NCBI GenBank assembly: GCA_032433765.1
Contig: JAVIAB010000046.1
Span: 59,730,482-59,794,481 of the forward strand
Direction of reading: 5' to 3'
Source: Megaustenia siamemsis
Lineage: Eukaryota > Mollusca > Gastropoda > Stylommatophora > Ariophantidae
DNA: 64,000 bases
The position numbers and the translations under genes are program-made. Shown here piece after piece: positions 12,870-24,132 of this stretch. How positions within the stretch are numbered: the stretch's first letter is position 1; each line of letters opens with the position of its first letter. Below the pieces are notes generated by a model, which made no database searches, was not told where the DNA came from, and saw only the letters and a program-made list of their open reading frames with translations.

Positions 12870-13080
12870 TGTGATGGCTGTTCCCTAGACCTGGCCAATG
12901 GTCCCAGCCTGGAGGGTATAGCCATCCTCAACATCCCATCCATTTATGGAGGCACAAACTTGTGGGGAGACAATCCTAGCCAAAAAAAGCGAAGAAAAGC
13001 TCAGAAAACAAAAAAAGATAAGGATCGAGAGTTTTCTACCAGCAGCATGTCATCAGCAGAGTTAGCCATTGCAGTACAGA
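12870..13080 (+). CDS. Diacylglycerol kinase exon B ([14 protein letters not shown] motif)
   Basis: Second DGK exon: 70 codons plus one base. It opens with [11 protein letters not shown] and contains [20 protein letters not shown], the most diagnostic motif of the DGK accessory domain. A lysine/arginine-rich variable loop ([15 protein letters not shown]) and a Ser-rich segment follow, then AELAIAVQ. In type I DGKs the loop at this place is also basic and of variable length; the long loop is closest in character to DGK beta. The acceptor is TTTGTTCAG at 12861-12869 and the donor is CAGA|GTAGGT. It ends in phase 1, and the split codon is completed in exon C. It lies 11.9 kb downstream of exon A, the gap being nearly all minisatellite. 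Confidence 0.93.
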
Positions 13081-13399
13081 GTAGGTAGAAATATTTTGTG
13101 AGTGTGTGTGTGTCAGAGATAGCAAGATGAGAATGTGTTTGTAGTGTTTGTAATATTATGTTTATAGTGCTGCTTTTATGGGGATGTGGTAGTGGTGAAT
13201 AGCTAATGCTCAGGCCACTCTGTGTGAGAAAGTGAGTGACATTATGTAAGCAGCCATTAGCATGAGCTGGGACTTGTCTGTTTAGATGATCATCCCACCA
13301 TCGGATAATCCCATAATTGCTTCTTTGTTTCCCTCAGCCTAGTGAATTCTATCTTCATTTACTTCTTCTCTTGGCCTCTCTGTTTAGTCTATTTGTTTG
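13081..13399. other. Single-copy start of the B-C intron
   Basis: 319 bp from the exon B donor to the Gypsy insertion. It has a short GTGTGTGTGTGT run near 13100 and nothing else I can recognise. Confidence 0.6.
13396..13399. other. Target-site duplication TTTG (left)
   Basis: TTTG directly abuts the left LTR and is repeated at 24003-24006 directly after the right LTR. Four bases is within the range seen for Ty3/Gypsy integration. Confidence 0.8.
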
Positions 13400-14582
13400 T
13401 GTTACAGCGTTGTGATGTTCTTTGTTGTATGGTATATATCTTGACAACACATTACATTACATTGATGTTACTACATGTAACTGATAAGATCATGACAGAG
13501 TCTTTCTTTTCTTAATATATAATGATATTCACGTTTATTGAATTCTGCTGGCACACATGATCTATAGTCTTGGATGCAATGTTTCATTCATTTCACACAA
13601 TTTGTTATAATCTATCTACTTACGACATGTAAGATGAATATATGAAACACAATTCTTGAAACACTTGGAAGTGGACTACTACTGTCATAATATTCTTGTC
13701 AACTTCTTTATCTAGTTTCTATCAATGTCAATTCCTACTGACTTGACTACTCAAGACTTCTACTCTTAACTTCTACTGTTCTGACTCTACTGTTTCTAAT
13801 CTGCTTAACTGCTAAGCCTACATCCTAACTGTCTTTCTGGTCTTCCAACTCCTGTGTCTTAAACTGTTGTGCAAAACCTTAAGTACTCACACAACTCTCT
13901 TCTACCTGAGGCTCAGCAGCCAATCAGCTGCTGCTGAGTGCCCCTGCGACCCTTATGATCACAAGTGTTCATCACTTACGTTTACGTGTCCAGTGTCCAC
14001 TATCTGTGACTCACACCTGGACTTTCCCAAATTTGGGCAAAGCATCCTGTTTCCCCGAATCTCTACGACCTATTTGGAATAACATTACCTCATGACACTG
14101 GCCTCTCCTGGTAGCTAATTACCTGGCAGAGTAACACCATGAGTTTAGTGCATGGTATCATGTGATGGTCATTTACAATAACAACTAACTTGCATGGACA
14201 ATCGTGGAGATTTGACAATACGTCACGAGGTCGATGCGTGATGGTCATCCTCACAACAACTGGGCGTATGTGTCGTTCCACTATTCTGGACCTCTCCTTC
14301 GGTGCGTGTCACTACCCACCCTCTACAACAGGTGAGTGGGGATCATGGAAAATCCCATCGCTTTGTCCAATTACTCTGAACCTCACTCCTTCCTCCAGGT
14401 TACTACCCTTCTCCTATAACCTCTACTGTAACTAAACTTCTGACTCACTAGTGATACTGAAATACCATCATTATAGTTAAATCTGCTGGTCGCCACTATA
14501 TGATACTGTCATCGTCTATTCATGGAGCGGTAACGACTAAATTACCTGCTCTCTCTATGCTTCCTTAGCTTACTCTGTTACA
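13400..14582 (-). repeat. 3' LTR of the Gypsy element (left copy)
   Basis: 1,183 bp, 99.7% identical to the copy at 22820-24002, with no indels seen. Ends are TGTTACAG...CTGTTACA on the + strand. The short + strand ORFs inside (13867-14082, 14190-14435) recur in the other LTR and look spurious. Confidence 0.97.
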
Positions 14583-14597
14583 TATTCCTCCCTTATT
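14583..14597 (-). other. Polypurine tract of the Gypsy element
   Basis: On the minus strand AATAAGGGAGGAATA lies immediately before the 3' LTR. This is the expected place and composition for plus-strand DNA priming. Confidence 0.75.
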
Positions 14598-16117
14598 ACA
14601 TATCAGATTTATTTCTAAGTAAATAAATCTTAGTATCATCTACATAAAATAGTAACAGAGTTATATGGAACATCAATAATATATGACTATTAATCATAAT
14701 AGTCAATCAAAAATTCTAAGTTACCTAAAAAAAATTCAGTACAATGTTCCTCTAAATAATTGTCACCATACAACATTCATTCTTTAATAATACATAAGCA
14801 TCAACACAATCTAGGAGACAATAAGGTACTGAGCAATAAAACTTATTTGTAACCAAAAAACTTTAACATTTCCAAGGGACTTAATTTTTGAAAATATGTC
14901 CAGTTGTGTCCCTTGAATGAGTAACTCAACCATTTACTATAATGCAAGTCTTATTGAAAATGTTAACTAATTCTTGACAATGACTGTTTGTCAGCTTCTT
15001 GAGGCTACATCACAGGCATCACCAGACATCTGTCGACTGGCATCTGTGATCCCAATATCCTATAAATAAACTCATAAGACAAACCATGTACAACACGCAT
15101 TTGTAAGGTATTAATAAAACATTAAACATTATCTTCAACATTTTACAAATGAAACCTCTGACAGACTGTCAAAGAAGTCTGAAATAAAAATATTCGTGAT
15201 AAAAAAATTTTCACATATTTGCTCAATTCACATAGAACATATACTGACAAAACTTAGACAATGCACACATCTCCGGAGACTACGGATCACAAACAACACT
15301 TAGTTTGAGCAACAATATATCAATATACATACATATATACTTCAGACTTATTTACATCATACTCTTTCTCTGAGCCTCATTTCTCTATATATTATATGAC
15401 TTCTTGTAAGTCATCATCAATCAATAATTTCTGGAACTCTCTCTCAAGCTCCAGATTAATTACCCATGAGTCCATCCTTTAGACTCATTTCTCCTGATAC
15501 TCTTCTAGTATCATCTTAGACTCAAGATCAGAATTATCTGGACACCGTCCACTTGACAGTATCTATCAGTCATATTCATTTATTCGACTCAGATATTTCT
15601 ATTTACATCTCATACTCACAGGACTACCATTTAGTCTCTATAACTTCTGGAAACTCTCTCTCAAGTTCCATTTCTCCTTATATAACCTTTTACGAGTTAC
15701 CACTCTGGTTACATGTTTCACATGAGTCTCCTCTAGACCCATCTTCTTCAGGTCATTACCTCTCACACAACTTAAAATCTCTTAATTTCTTATGTAACCT
15801 TTCTGAGTTATCACTCAGTTACATAATTTCACATGAGTCTCCTCTAGACTCATTTTCTTCAATTTAAAAAAAAACCTAATTCTTTTAGGTCTCACACAAA
15901 CACAGAATATTACCTATTATTGGTCAGTTGTTCCTTGGATTACCATCCAACTTCGCCAGTTTAAGAACTCTGACCAACTCGTAGTTAGTACCATATGTTT
16001 CACATTGGTAACTCTTAACTTCTAGTTCATCTGAGGTAATCTCTATTTCCTCAGCTCTCTTGTCTTCTATATTCTCTTGACACTACTATCTACTCTCGTA
16101 TCTCTTCTATGCTTCGC
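14598..16117 (-). other. Long 3' non-coding part of the Gypsy element
   Basis: About 1.5 kb between the end of pol and the polypurine tract. I find no minus-strand ORF with recognisable content. The + strand ORF at 15553-15867 falls in low-complexity TC-rich sequence with loose internal repeats (ACATGAGTCTCCTCTAGAC-like, twice). Either an envelope-like gene has decayed here or the element has a naturally long 3' UTR. Confidence 0.6.
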
Positions 16118-17107
16118 TTAACCTCTTTTTTTTTTTTTTTTTTTACGACATGGAGTCTCATCTGAAGACAATCCATAAGGTCGTTTATTGCCTCGGTCCC
16201 CCATCTCACTTGTCTCATACTTCTCTGATGAAACTTGTATCCCCGTCTCGTGATCTTCCGACTCCTCTCCTTCCGCTGATGTGACTGATACATTTCTACA
16301 CTCGTGATCAGCTGGGGGTTTCCTCTCAACTACTCGTAATTTGCATTCCGGGCTGGTGTTCAGGTCATCTGATGAGTGCCTCCTTGTTCTCCTAACTCTT
16401 AACCTTTGATCTGTTCCACTATATCGGCCTTGTTCTTCGGTCTGTGTGGTAGATTCTTCTCTATCTTCTTGAGCCAGCCTGGCATCTCTATCCGCTATCC
16501 GTTGTCGATGTTCTGGGATAGGCATGTCACTTTCATTCGAGGAATGTCTTCTCATCCTCCTGAGCCTTTTCTTATTTCGTTCTGCTCTTCTTCTACTAGC
16601 TAATCGAGTGTTTTGGAATGGGGCTTGTGGTTCAACATCCTCCCCCTCTGATGATTCCGGCGAGGTGGACTCTTCTGTAATCAGTAGCTCCTGATTTCTT
16701 CTTGTATATGCCCGGGGACCCGGAAAGTTATCTTCTCTAGGTAACTCAGTGTCCGTGTCATCCGTGGTTGTGGATGACTTATAATTTATTCTTGGAGCAG
16801 CATAGGTGGCCTGACGAGGTTTCCTACCTAGGTTGTTTTCACTAATGGGTTCATTCCATAGCTCTACATCAGCTTTCAGGGACTGTACGTGAGTTCTGAT
16901 AATTGTATTCTTCAGTTGGTGTTTGATGTTGTAATTAGTAGGTCCTGTTTTCTTTAATATATAGTATCCTTCTTCCCAACGGGGCTCCAGTTTTGAGCTT
17001 GTGTGGGGCTTCCTGTATAATACCTTTTCTCCTACTTCAAAAGTAGGGGTCTGAGTTACTTTCGACCTTCTATTCCTTTTTTTTCCATATTCTTCAGGTT
17101 GGCCCAT
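16118..17107 (-). pseudogene. Gypsy integrase C-terminal module plus long charged tail
   Basis: Out-of-frame continuation of the integrase. Near its start is WEEGYYILKKTGPTNYNI, the GPY/F-like module found at the C-terminus of many Gypsy integrases. Then come roughly 230 residues of hydrophilic sequence rich in Arg, Glu and Ser (RRMRRHSSNESD and RRTRRHSSDDLN repeat loosely), ending in a lysine run encoded by an 18-base T tract. The break from the upstream frame falls at a run of eight A (minus strand) near 17078-17085. That could be a real indel, a slippage site or a homopolymer sequencing error. The tail is longer than I would expect for the family. Confidence 0.8.
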
Positions 17108-18040
17108 ACTGCACGTTGTGCATGGTGCATTTGCTGTAATATAATTTCCGTGATGTCTTCGCCATAATATTTCCTTCTAGGCTTGAGTAGATTGTCTAGT
17201 GGCAACATTGGATCTCTACCAAACAATAAGAAGAAGGGGGAATATTTTGTGCTTTCGTTTTTATTTACTCGTATCGCTGCTAAGGCGTGATTCAATACAA
17301 CATCCCAATCCTTACTACCATCACTGGTGGTCTTAGCAAGGATGTCGTTTAACGTTCTATGTTGTCTCTCATTAATCCCGTTCGACTGGGGGTGGTATAT
17401 AGATGTGGTAATATGTTTAATGTTTAATTTCTTCATGGTTTGTTCAAACTGATGACTGGTGAATTCACCTCCATTGTCAGTAAGTATGATTTGTGGACAA
17501 CTATACCTTGGAATGAATTCATTCAACAAAATATCAAGCACTGTATTGCTAGTCTTGTCTGACACTGGGAAGCTTTCTGGCCATCTACTGTAACTATCCG
17601 TAAAGTGCACAATGTATTTGTTCCCTGAGAGTGTCCTCGGGTAAGGACCTGTAATATCTATGCTTACCTTTTGCATTGGAAAATGCTGCTTGTCCATCCC
17701 TTGAAGTGGACATTTTGCAGTTTGCATATTCCTTAATCTACATATTTTGCACCTTTTCACATAATTAGAGATCTCTTGGAACATCCCTGGCCAATAGTAT
17801 TTAATTCTTGTTGCATCTAGGATCTTATCTCTACCTACGTGTCCATTCTTATCATGGTACGCCTCCATCACTTGTTTTCTGCAGCTTGTAGGTATGTAGA
17901 CTTGACATCTATGATCTATGTTTTTGCTGGAGACATAACACAGAGTCCCATCTTCATCAATTAGAAATTGTTTCCATTTCTGTAGATTCTTGTTCTCCAG
18001 ATCCTGGATTATTATTTTGGATGCTGTGTCTTTCTCTTTC
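17056..18040 (-). pseudogene. Gypsy integrase (HHCC and DD35E core)
   Basis: Inserts element cDNA into the host genome. Seen in order: the zinc-binding N-terminus with H...H (AYHDKNGHVGRD) and C-x2-C (KRCKICR); then the catalytic D in VSIDITGPYP, D in LTDNGGEF and E in SNGINERQH. The last two are separated by exactly 35 residues, the canonical D35E. An ORF opens at 17871, but the same frame carries sensible integrase-type sequence back to about 18040 (LQKWKQFLIDEDGTLCYV). The natural protein is therefore fused to reverse transcriptase, and the fusion is broken by a frame change near 18020-18050. The catalytic core itself is uninterrupted. Confidence 0.93.
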
Positions 18041-20011
18041 TCGCCTGACTACAGACATTTCCACTTCTTCACTATCATCAGTTTCTTCATTCTGTTCTAC
18101 TTCAGTTTGTCTCTGGACCATGGAATTGTTGTGGCGGTTAGTATTGATTATGTTTACTTGGAGATTTCTATCATCTACTTCTGGTTCCTCTTCCTCTTCA
18201 TCTTCTTCTTCATTTTCCTTGTAGGGGATTCTGGACAAGAGATCTGCGCAGGTATTCTCTGTTCCAGGTATATATTCTATGTGTGCATTATAGCTCTGCA
18301 GATTTAAAGCCCAAGCTTGGATTTTCCTATTTTGCACCGGCGACTTTAACATATCCTTCAGAGGTTTATGGTCAGTCTTAATGATGACTCTCGTATTACG
18401 AAGATAAAAATCTAACTTCTGTACCGCATAGTGAATAGCAAATGCTTCTTTCTCAACTGTGGACCAATTCCTTTGAGATCTACTAAGTTTATGTGATAAA
18501 AAATAAATAGGCCTCTCACTCTTAATTCCTGGTATAATTTCGTTCTCATCACCACTATGTTGGACCAAGCAAGCTCCAATGGCTTGGTCTGATGCATCAG
18601 TGTATAGGATCATGTCTTTATTGGCATCGGGGTGTGCTAACAGTGGTATGGAGGTTAATTCTTCTTTTAAGCTATTAAATGATCTCTGACATTCTGCTGT
18701 CCATTTAAACCTCGCAAACTTTCTAGTTAGTGCAATTAAAGGCTCTACTATTTCAGAGAAATTTGGAATGAATCTCCGATAATAGCTGCACATTCCTATA
18801 AAGCTCCGGACTTCTCTGGTCTTAGTAGGGTTTGCCATGTTTCTGATTGCCTTAATTTTATCCCCATCTGGTTTAATTCCTTCTCTACAAACCACAAATC
18901 CTAAATATTTAGTTTCTGTTCTTAGAAACTCACATTTGTTCATTTTTAATTTTACGGAGTGGTGCCTCAGTCTTTCAAATACCAGCTCAAGGTGCTTAAG
19001 ATGGTCTTGGATAGTGCTAGATGTAAACACCAAGATATCATCCATGTACGCTAATGCAAATTTTTGCATACCAGCCAACACCTCATCCATTAGACCCATG
19101 TAAGTAGCAGGTGAATTCTTGAGCCCAAAAGGCATCACATTCCAGGCAAAGCTGCCTATGTGTGTGCTAAAAGATGTCTTATGAATAGAATCTCTACTCA
19201 CCTTTATGCACCAATAGCCGGACTTGGCGTCTAATTTCGATATGAACTTAACCCCATTTAACATGCCCAGAATATCATCAATCAAAGGCATGGCGTAAGA
19301 TATGCTCTTGGTGACTTTGTTCAGTGCTCTGTAGTCACAGCAGAATCTTTGAGTACCATCCTTCTTTGTCACTAATACAATGGGTGATGACCAAGCTGAT
19401 TTAATCCTTTGGATAACATTAGCCTTGAGCATTTCCTCAATTGCCTTCTCCACTAATTCTCTATCTTTTAATGGAGTTCGATAAGGTCTAGAGTATACCG
19501 GTGGTGAGTCTCCAGTATCAATCTCTAACTCCGTAGTGGTGGTTCTGCCTAGCTCGAAATCACTTAACGCGAACACATCATGATTCTTTAATATTAGAGG
19601 TTCAACTAACCTCCTGTTTTCTCCATCAGTGGCTAACTGTGCCAATAAACTCTCTTTCCGCTCGTTTGTTAATATCGTATGATTGGACTTGCCCATTGGG
19701 TAAGTCTGATGACTGCTGTACTTGGCTGGTCTGGCCTGGCAACTCCGGTAGGGTTCCTCCAGGTTACTATTCCAATGTTTATTACAATTGTAATTGTTTC
19801 TATTCCTTCCTATGACATCATTCCTTGATGCCCTATGATTGCTCTTGAATTTACTCTGGTTATAATTATTGTAATTGCTTTGGAATTTATTCTTTTGTAT
19901 TTTGTCTTCTCTCACCATTGCTACTTCAACAGTCTCTTCCTCCTTGTCAACTTCAGCTACAACACAGCCTTTCTTTAATTGTATAGTCTTGCCTGTATTA
20001 TTGAGCAACAT
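17957..20011 (-). pseudogene. Gypsy reverse transcriptase and RNase H
   Basis: 684 codons. Reverse transcriptase motifs in order: motif A FISKLDAKSGYW, motif B NVMPFGLKNSPATY, and catalytic motif C ALAYMDDILVF. The connection and RNase H follow, with D in ILYTDASD, E in VEKEAFAIHY and D in IKTDHKPL, then the C-terminal ADLLSR. This converts element RNA to DNA in particles. The last 80 or so residues (acidic runs, then ERERHSIQNN) precede the frame break to integrase. Upstream, the same frame continues without a start to about 20075, where it breaks from the protease frame. It is thus an internal slice of a Pol polyprotein, not a separate gene. Confidence 0.95.
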
Positions 20012-20061
20012 GAGTGGAAATTCATTATCCTTCCCAAGACTTACTATTCCATCTATGGAAT

Positions 20062-20663
20062 CTACCCTGGTTCATCTACTATAAAGGAACTCCTTAAGGT
20101 TCTAGTTTTTATGGTGGTGCCTGCTTGAAGGCATGGGCTCTTTTTGACCCTTGCTTGTATAATATTGACTGTACGGGGCTTTAACACTACTGTCTTCTTG
20201 GTTCTAACCAAGCTAGCTATATGTATATCCTCTTCCATGGACATCCATTCATGACCCATCTGAATCTTTTCAATGTCAAAGAATATTCTGACTCCTTCAC
20301 GGTGTAAAAGATCCCGTCCTAGTATCATAACTCGGTTACAATTTCTAGCTACTCTGAACGTCTGTTTTAGCCTAGTTTTTCCCAGCTGTATATCAAGTTT
20401 TGTAATTCCTATTACTCCTAGTGACCCTCCATTACCGACTCGAGATTGTTTGTCGTTCGCCACAATTTGTACTTATTCTGTAATTGCCTATATGCAGATT
20501 CTCTAATTACACTCACCTCAGCTCCTGTGTCTACTAATGCCCTAAATCTATGCCCGTCTACTTTAACAATACAGGAACTGGGGTCTCCTTTCTTCATTTT
20601 CTTTTCCTCCGGCCACTTATGACTTTTCTCACTCTTTGGGGCCTGGGTCCATGAGCGAGGCAT
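20062..20663 (-). pseudogene. Gypsy aspartic protease region, broken into two frames
   Basis: The first frame (20663 down to 20418) carries the protease active site FRALVDTGAEVSVI. The second (20463 down to 20062) carries the conserved distal motif RVMILGRDLL. The join requires a one-base change near 20455-20465, and the link to reverse transcriptase another near 20075. The first ATG overlaps the gag stop as TAATG (20665-20661), so protease-pol may be reached by re-initiation or frameshifting. With its two halves separated, the protease in this copy should be inactive if the assembly is right. Confidence 0.85.
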
Positions 20664-21613
20664 TAGTTTCCCTGGTTGGCTCTGTGACTGACTCCAAATC
20701 CACTGCTATATGGTAACCTCTGATCTCTTCGGTTATTCCCATTATATCTTTGTCTACATTCTCTCTGTAGATGACCGAGTTTATTGCAATTGAAACATCT
20801 TTTGTTCCCTGCGACTCCCTCTATTCTTCGTGGTGGTCCTTCCATCCTTGTTCTATTCCAACTGTGTCGAGCATGGTCCACTTCCATGGATGTGTGTCCT
20901 ACTTCTCTATCACTTCTATTCCTTCCATGTCTACCTTGATCTACCTCCATTAGTTGATGACTCCACTCTCCAGCTGGACCTACACCTCTGGTTTCTTCGC
21001 GTCTTGTGTGCCCTTGAGAGATGGGGTTATCTTCAATCGCACATCTTTTCATATGATTTTCTTCCTTGATGGCTAAATCTAAGGTTTCGTTAATTGTCTT
21101 AAGATCCTTCCTAAGTAAATATAATTTTAGTCCTCTGTTAGTTAATCCTTCAACAAAAATGGTTATGATCTGCAATTGTATATCCTCATCCCTTATACCA
21201 GTTCTCACAAATGCCCTTTCTGCAAGCCCGATTAATCTGTCTCCATATGTACACACCGCTTCTCCTTCGTTCTGTTTCATCTTAAGTAATTTCGCAAACA
21301 AGTCTTGCGAATTTCTCTCTTCAGCATATCTCGAACTTAATGTTTGTTTTGTGCTCTCCCATGTTGCCTCTGGTTCTGTTTCTAGTTTCCTTCTCATGAA
21401 TGTGGATACCTCATCCGAACAAGTCTGGAAGGCGATATTCTTTGGTTCTCTGTTCTGTGTTAAATATGCAAATTTTTCTATATTTTCTATCCATCTTCTA
21501 AATTTTGATGGCTCACCTTTAAATGTGGGGATGCTATTGCTGATGTTTTGATGGTTTATCGCCAGTCTCAGTTCGTTCAGTGTTTCGGTGGTGGGGTCTA
21601 CTGTGGTTGCCAT
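20663..21613 (-). CDS. Gypsy Gag (capsid/nucleocapsid)
   Basis: 316 codons, intact. Residues 1-200 form a capsid-like region with FKGEPSKFRRWIENIE, the retrotransposon gag pattern, and EEGEAVCTYGDRL-type sequence (here NEGEAVCTYGDRL). A Gly/Arg/His-rich linker follows with a loose repeat (SHQLMEVDQGRHGRNRSD and TSMEVDHARHSWNRT). Near residue 275 is one CCHC zinc knuckle, CFNCNKLGHLQREC. Gag packages element RNA into cytoplasmic particles. It ends TAATG, overlapping the next ORF by one base. The start ATG at 21613 follows about 1.2 kb of leader. Confidence 0.93.
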   Translation of the reverse strand: MATTVDPTTETLNELRLAINHQNISNSIPTFKGEPSKFRRWIENIEKFAYLTQNREPKNIAFQTCSDEVSTFMRRKLETEPEATWESTKQTLSSRYAEERNSQDLFAKLLKMKQNEGEAVCTYGDRLIGLAERAFVRTGIRDEDIQLQIITIFVEGLTNRGLKLYLLRKDLKTINETLDLAIKEENHMKRCAIEDNPISQGHTRREETRGVGPAGEWSHQLMEVDQGRHGRNRSDREVGHTSMEVDHARHSWNRTRMEGPPRRIEGVAGNKRCFNCNKLGHLQRECRQRYNGNNRRDQRLPYSSGFGVSHRANQGN

Positions 21614-22819
21614 GTTTCCTATAATACCTACCTCTCCCTTCTATTGATAGAACAACAATTAAAATTTATTATATGTTATATTACATGTACTAATTATCAG
21701 CACTTTATGAGCTCTACTCTGGCCTCGGTTTCTGGAATAAATAGAAATTATTATTAATTTCCCTGTGGAATAAAAACAATGTAGTATAAAAATGATTATT
21801 TAATCTCCCTGTGGAATAACCATGTAGTATTTCAAACACTATTAAAAGAATACATCCAGTACAATTTAAAAATGGTTACAGAACAATATAACATATGGTA
21901 TGTCACCTTTACCAATAATAATATTAAAATTACTTATTTTTAAGCCAAACTACATAACAGTACTCTTTAAAAAATTCAACTAGCTGTTTAAAAAAATTGT
22001 TTACAATATTCGCTGGTATATTAATTAATAATACTTTCTAAAAATCATTAATTAATTAATTACTTAACAAACTACTTAATAAATAAATTATTGTTTCTCA
22101 GCTGTTGATGATCGGTTTCTTCCTTCTGGTCTTCTAATGTCTAATGTTAATTTATTTTAATTTCACAACACTCGCGAATGGCCATTATAATATTTATCTA
22201 TTAACACTCTTACTTGTTACTTGACTTGTTTCTCTAAATAAAGACTACACCACTTGAAATTATTAATTATCAATCACAATTCACAATTTTCCTCAATAAA
22301 TTGCCACATGAGAAAATTCGACACGTTCGACAATTACAAATGTGTCGGGAGTTATCTGACGATGAGGATATTCTGTTGAGAGTTATACCTGATGCCTCTT
22401 CCTGAATACTTTCAAAATAAACACTGTGGTGGGTCACAGTTCAAAGGTCGGCCTCATTGATGAACTTTGAATCTCAGGTGGACGAAACAATGATTTGTGC
22501 TGAATAAAATTTTAGTGCCTCTCTTAGACACTTGACACAGGTAAATTTCAGTGTAATTTGACTTTTTGACCTGAAGGACAGGTACTCTTGATTGGAAAAA
22601 TGACAATCTCAGCTGGCAGGAGTGCAACACAGGTAGAATTGTGGTGTGTTGAACTTTTGACCCGGTAGAGGGTACACGGTGATTTCTCTGTGATTTCTAA
22701 GTTGAAGACTGGGCAGGCTATTTATTCTTCCATTAACTTTCTGTCATTCATTTATTTGATTTCTCTCCGCGACAACCTCAGGCTTGAATCCTTGATTACT
22801 GACAACAAATAATCAAACC
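21614..22819 (-). other. Gypsy 5' leader
   Basis: About 1.2 kb of AT-rich sequence between the 5' LTR and gag. It would carry the primer site and packaging signals; I see no ORF above noise. No TGG-starting primer site abuts the LTR. Confidence 0.6.
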
Positions 22820-24002
22820 TGTTACAGCGTTGTGATGTTCTTTGTTGTATGGTATATATCTTGACAACACATTACATTACATTGATGTTACTACATGTAA
22901 CTGATAAGATCATGACAGAGTCTTTCTTTTCTTAATATATAATGATATTCACGTTTATTGAATTCTGCTGGCACACATGATCTATAGTCTTGGATGCAAT
23001 GTTTCATTCATTTCACACAATTTGTTATAATCTATCTACTTACGACATGTAAGATGAATATATGAAACACAATTCTTGAAACACTTGGAAGTGGACTACT
23101 ACTGTCATAATATTCTTGTCAACTTCTTTATCTAGTTTCTATCAATGTCAATTCCTACTGACTTGACTACTCAAGACTTCTACTCTTAACTTCTACTGTT
23201 CTGACTCTACTGTTTCTAATCTGCTTAACTGCTAAGCCTACATCCTAACTGTCTTTCTGGTCTTCCAACTCCTGTGTCTTAAACTGTTGTGCAAAACCTT
23301 AAGTACTCACACAACTCTCTTCTACCTGAGGCTCAGCAGCCAATCAGCTGCTGCTGAGTGCCCCTGCGACCCTTATGATCACAAGTGTTCGTCACTTACG
23401 TTTACGTGTCCAGTGTCCACTATCTGTGACTCACACCTGGACTTTCCCAAATTTGGGCAAAGCATCCTGTTTCCCCGAATCTCTACGACCTATTTGGAAT
23501 AACATTACCTCATGACACTGGCCTCTCCTGGTAGCTAATTACCTGGCAGAGTAACACCATGAGTTTAGTGCATGGTATCATGTGATGGTCATTTACAATA
23601 ACAACTAACTTGCATGGACAATCGTGGAGATTTGACAATATGTCACGAGGTCGATGTGTGATGGTCATCCTCACAACAACTGGGCGTATGTGTCGTTCCA
23701 CTATTCTGGACCTCTCCTTCGGTGCGTGTCACTACCCACCCTCTACAACAGGTGAGTGGGGATCATGGAAAATCCCATCGCTTTGTCCAATTACTCTGAA
23801 CCTCACTCCTTCCTCCAGGTTACTACCCTTCTCCTATAACCTCTACTGTAACTAAACTTCTGACTCACTAGTGATACTGAAATACCATCATTATAGTTAA
23901 ATCTGCTGGTCGCCACTATATGATACTGTCATCGTCTATTCATGGAGCGGTAACGACTAAATTACCTGCTCTCTCTATGCTTCCTTAGCTTACTCTGTTA
24001 CA
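22820..24002 (-). repeat. 5' LTR of the Gypsy element (right copy)
   Basis: Promoter-side LTR for a minus-strand element, 1,183 bp. Just inside it (22819 downward on the minus strand) the sequence begins GGTTTGATTATTTG. It does not start with the TGG expected for a standard primer site matching a tRNA 3' CCA end, so the priming mechanism is unclear to me. Confidence 0.97.
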
Positions 24003-24006
24003 TTTG
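24003..24006. other. Target-site duplication TTTG (right)
   Basis: Partner of 13396-13399. With it, the two LTR boundaries are fixed as TG...CA. Confidence 0.8.
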
Positions 24007-24132
24007 GCTTCTTATCATCTGATCTACTGTTCTGGACTTCATGCTGAAAGTCATGAACATTCATAACCATTGCTTGAACCAGTGACTTAACCTGCCTCTC
24101 TAAGGACATTTATAGCTCACTTCATTGCTCAT

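Larger units (their letters stand above)
13400..24002 (-). mobile_element. Full-length Ty3/Gypsy LTR retrotransposon
   Basis: A 10.6-kb element in the DGK B-C intron, in opposite orientation to the gene. Two 1,183-bp direct LTRs, each TG...CA, enclose about 8.2 kb. On the minus strand the order is gag with a zinc knuckle, then protease, reverse transcriptase, RNase H and integrase, which is the Ty3/Gypsy order. A 4-bp target duplication TTTG flanks it. The LTRs differ at only three positions (13971/23391, 14221/23641, 14237/23657, all transitions), so insertion was recent. The coding part nevertheless has about four single-base frame breaks. No envelope-like ORF is evident. Confidence 0.97.

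Noticed and set aside
13867..14435. + strand ORFs in the left LTR (and the same at 23287-23855)
   Set aside because: Duplicated with the LTR, no recognisable domain, opposite to the element's genes.
17990..21757. + strand ORFs opposite gag and pol
   Set aside because: Antisense shadows of well-supported minus-strand domains.
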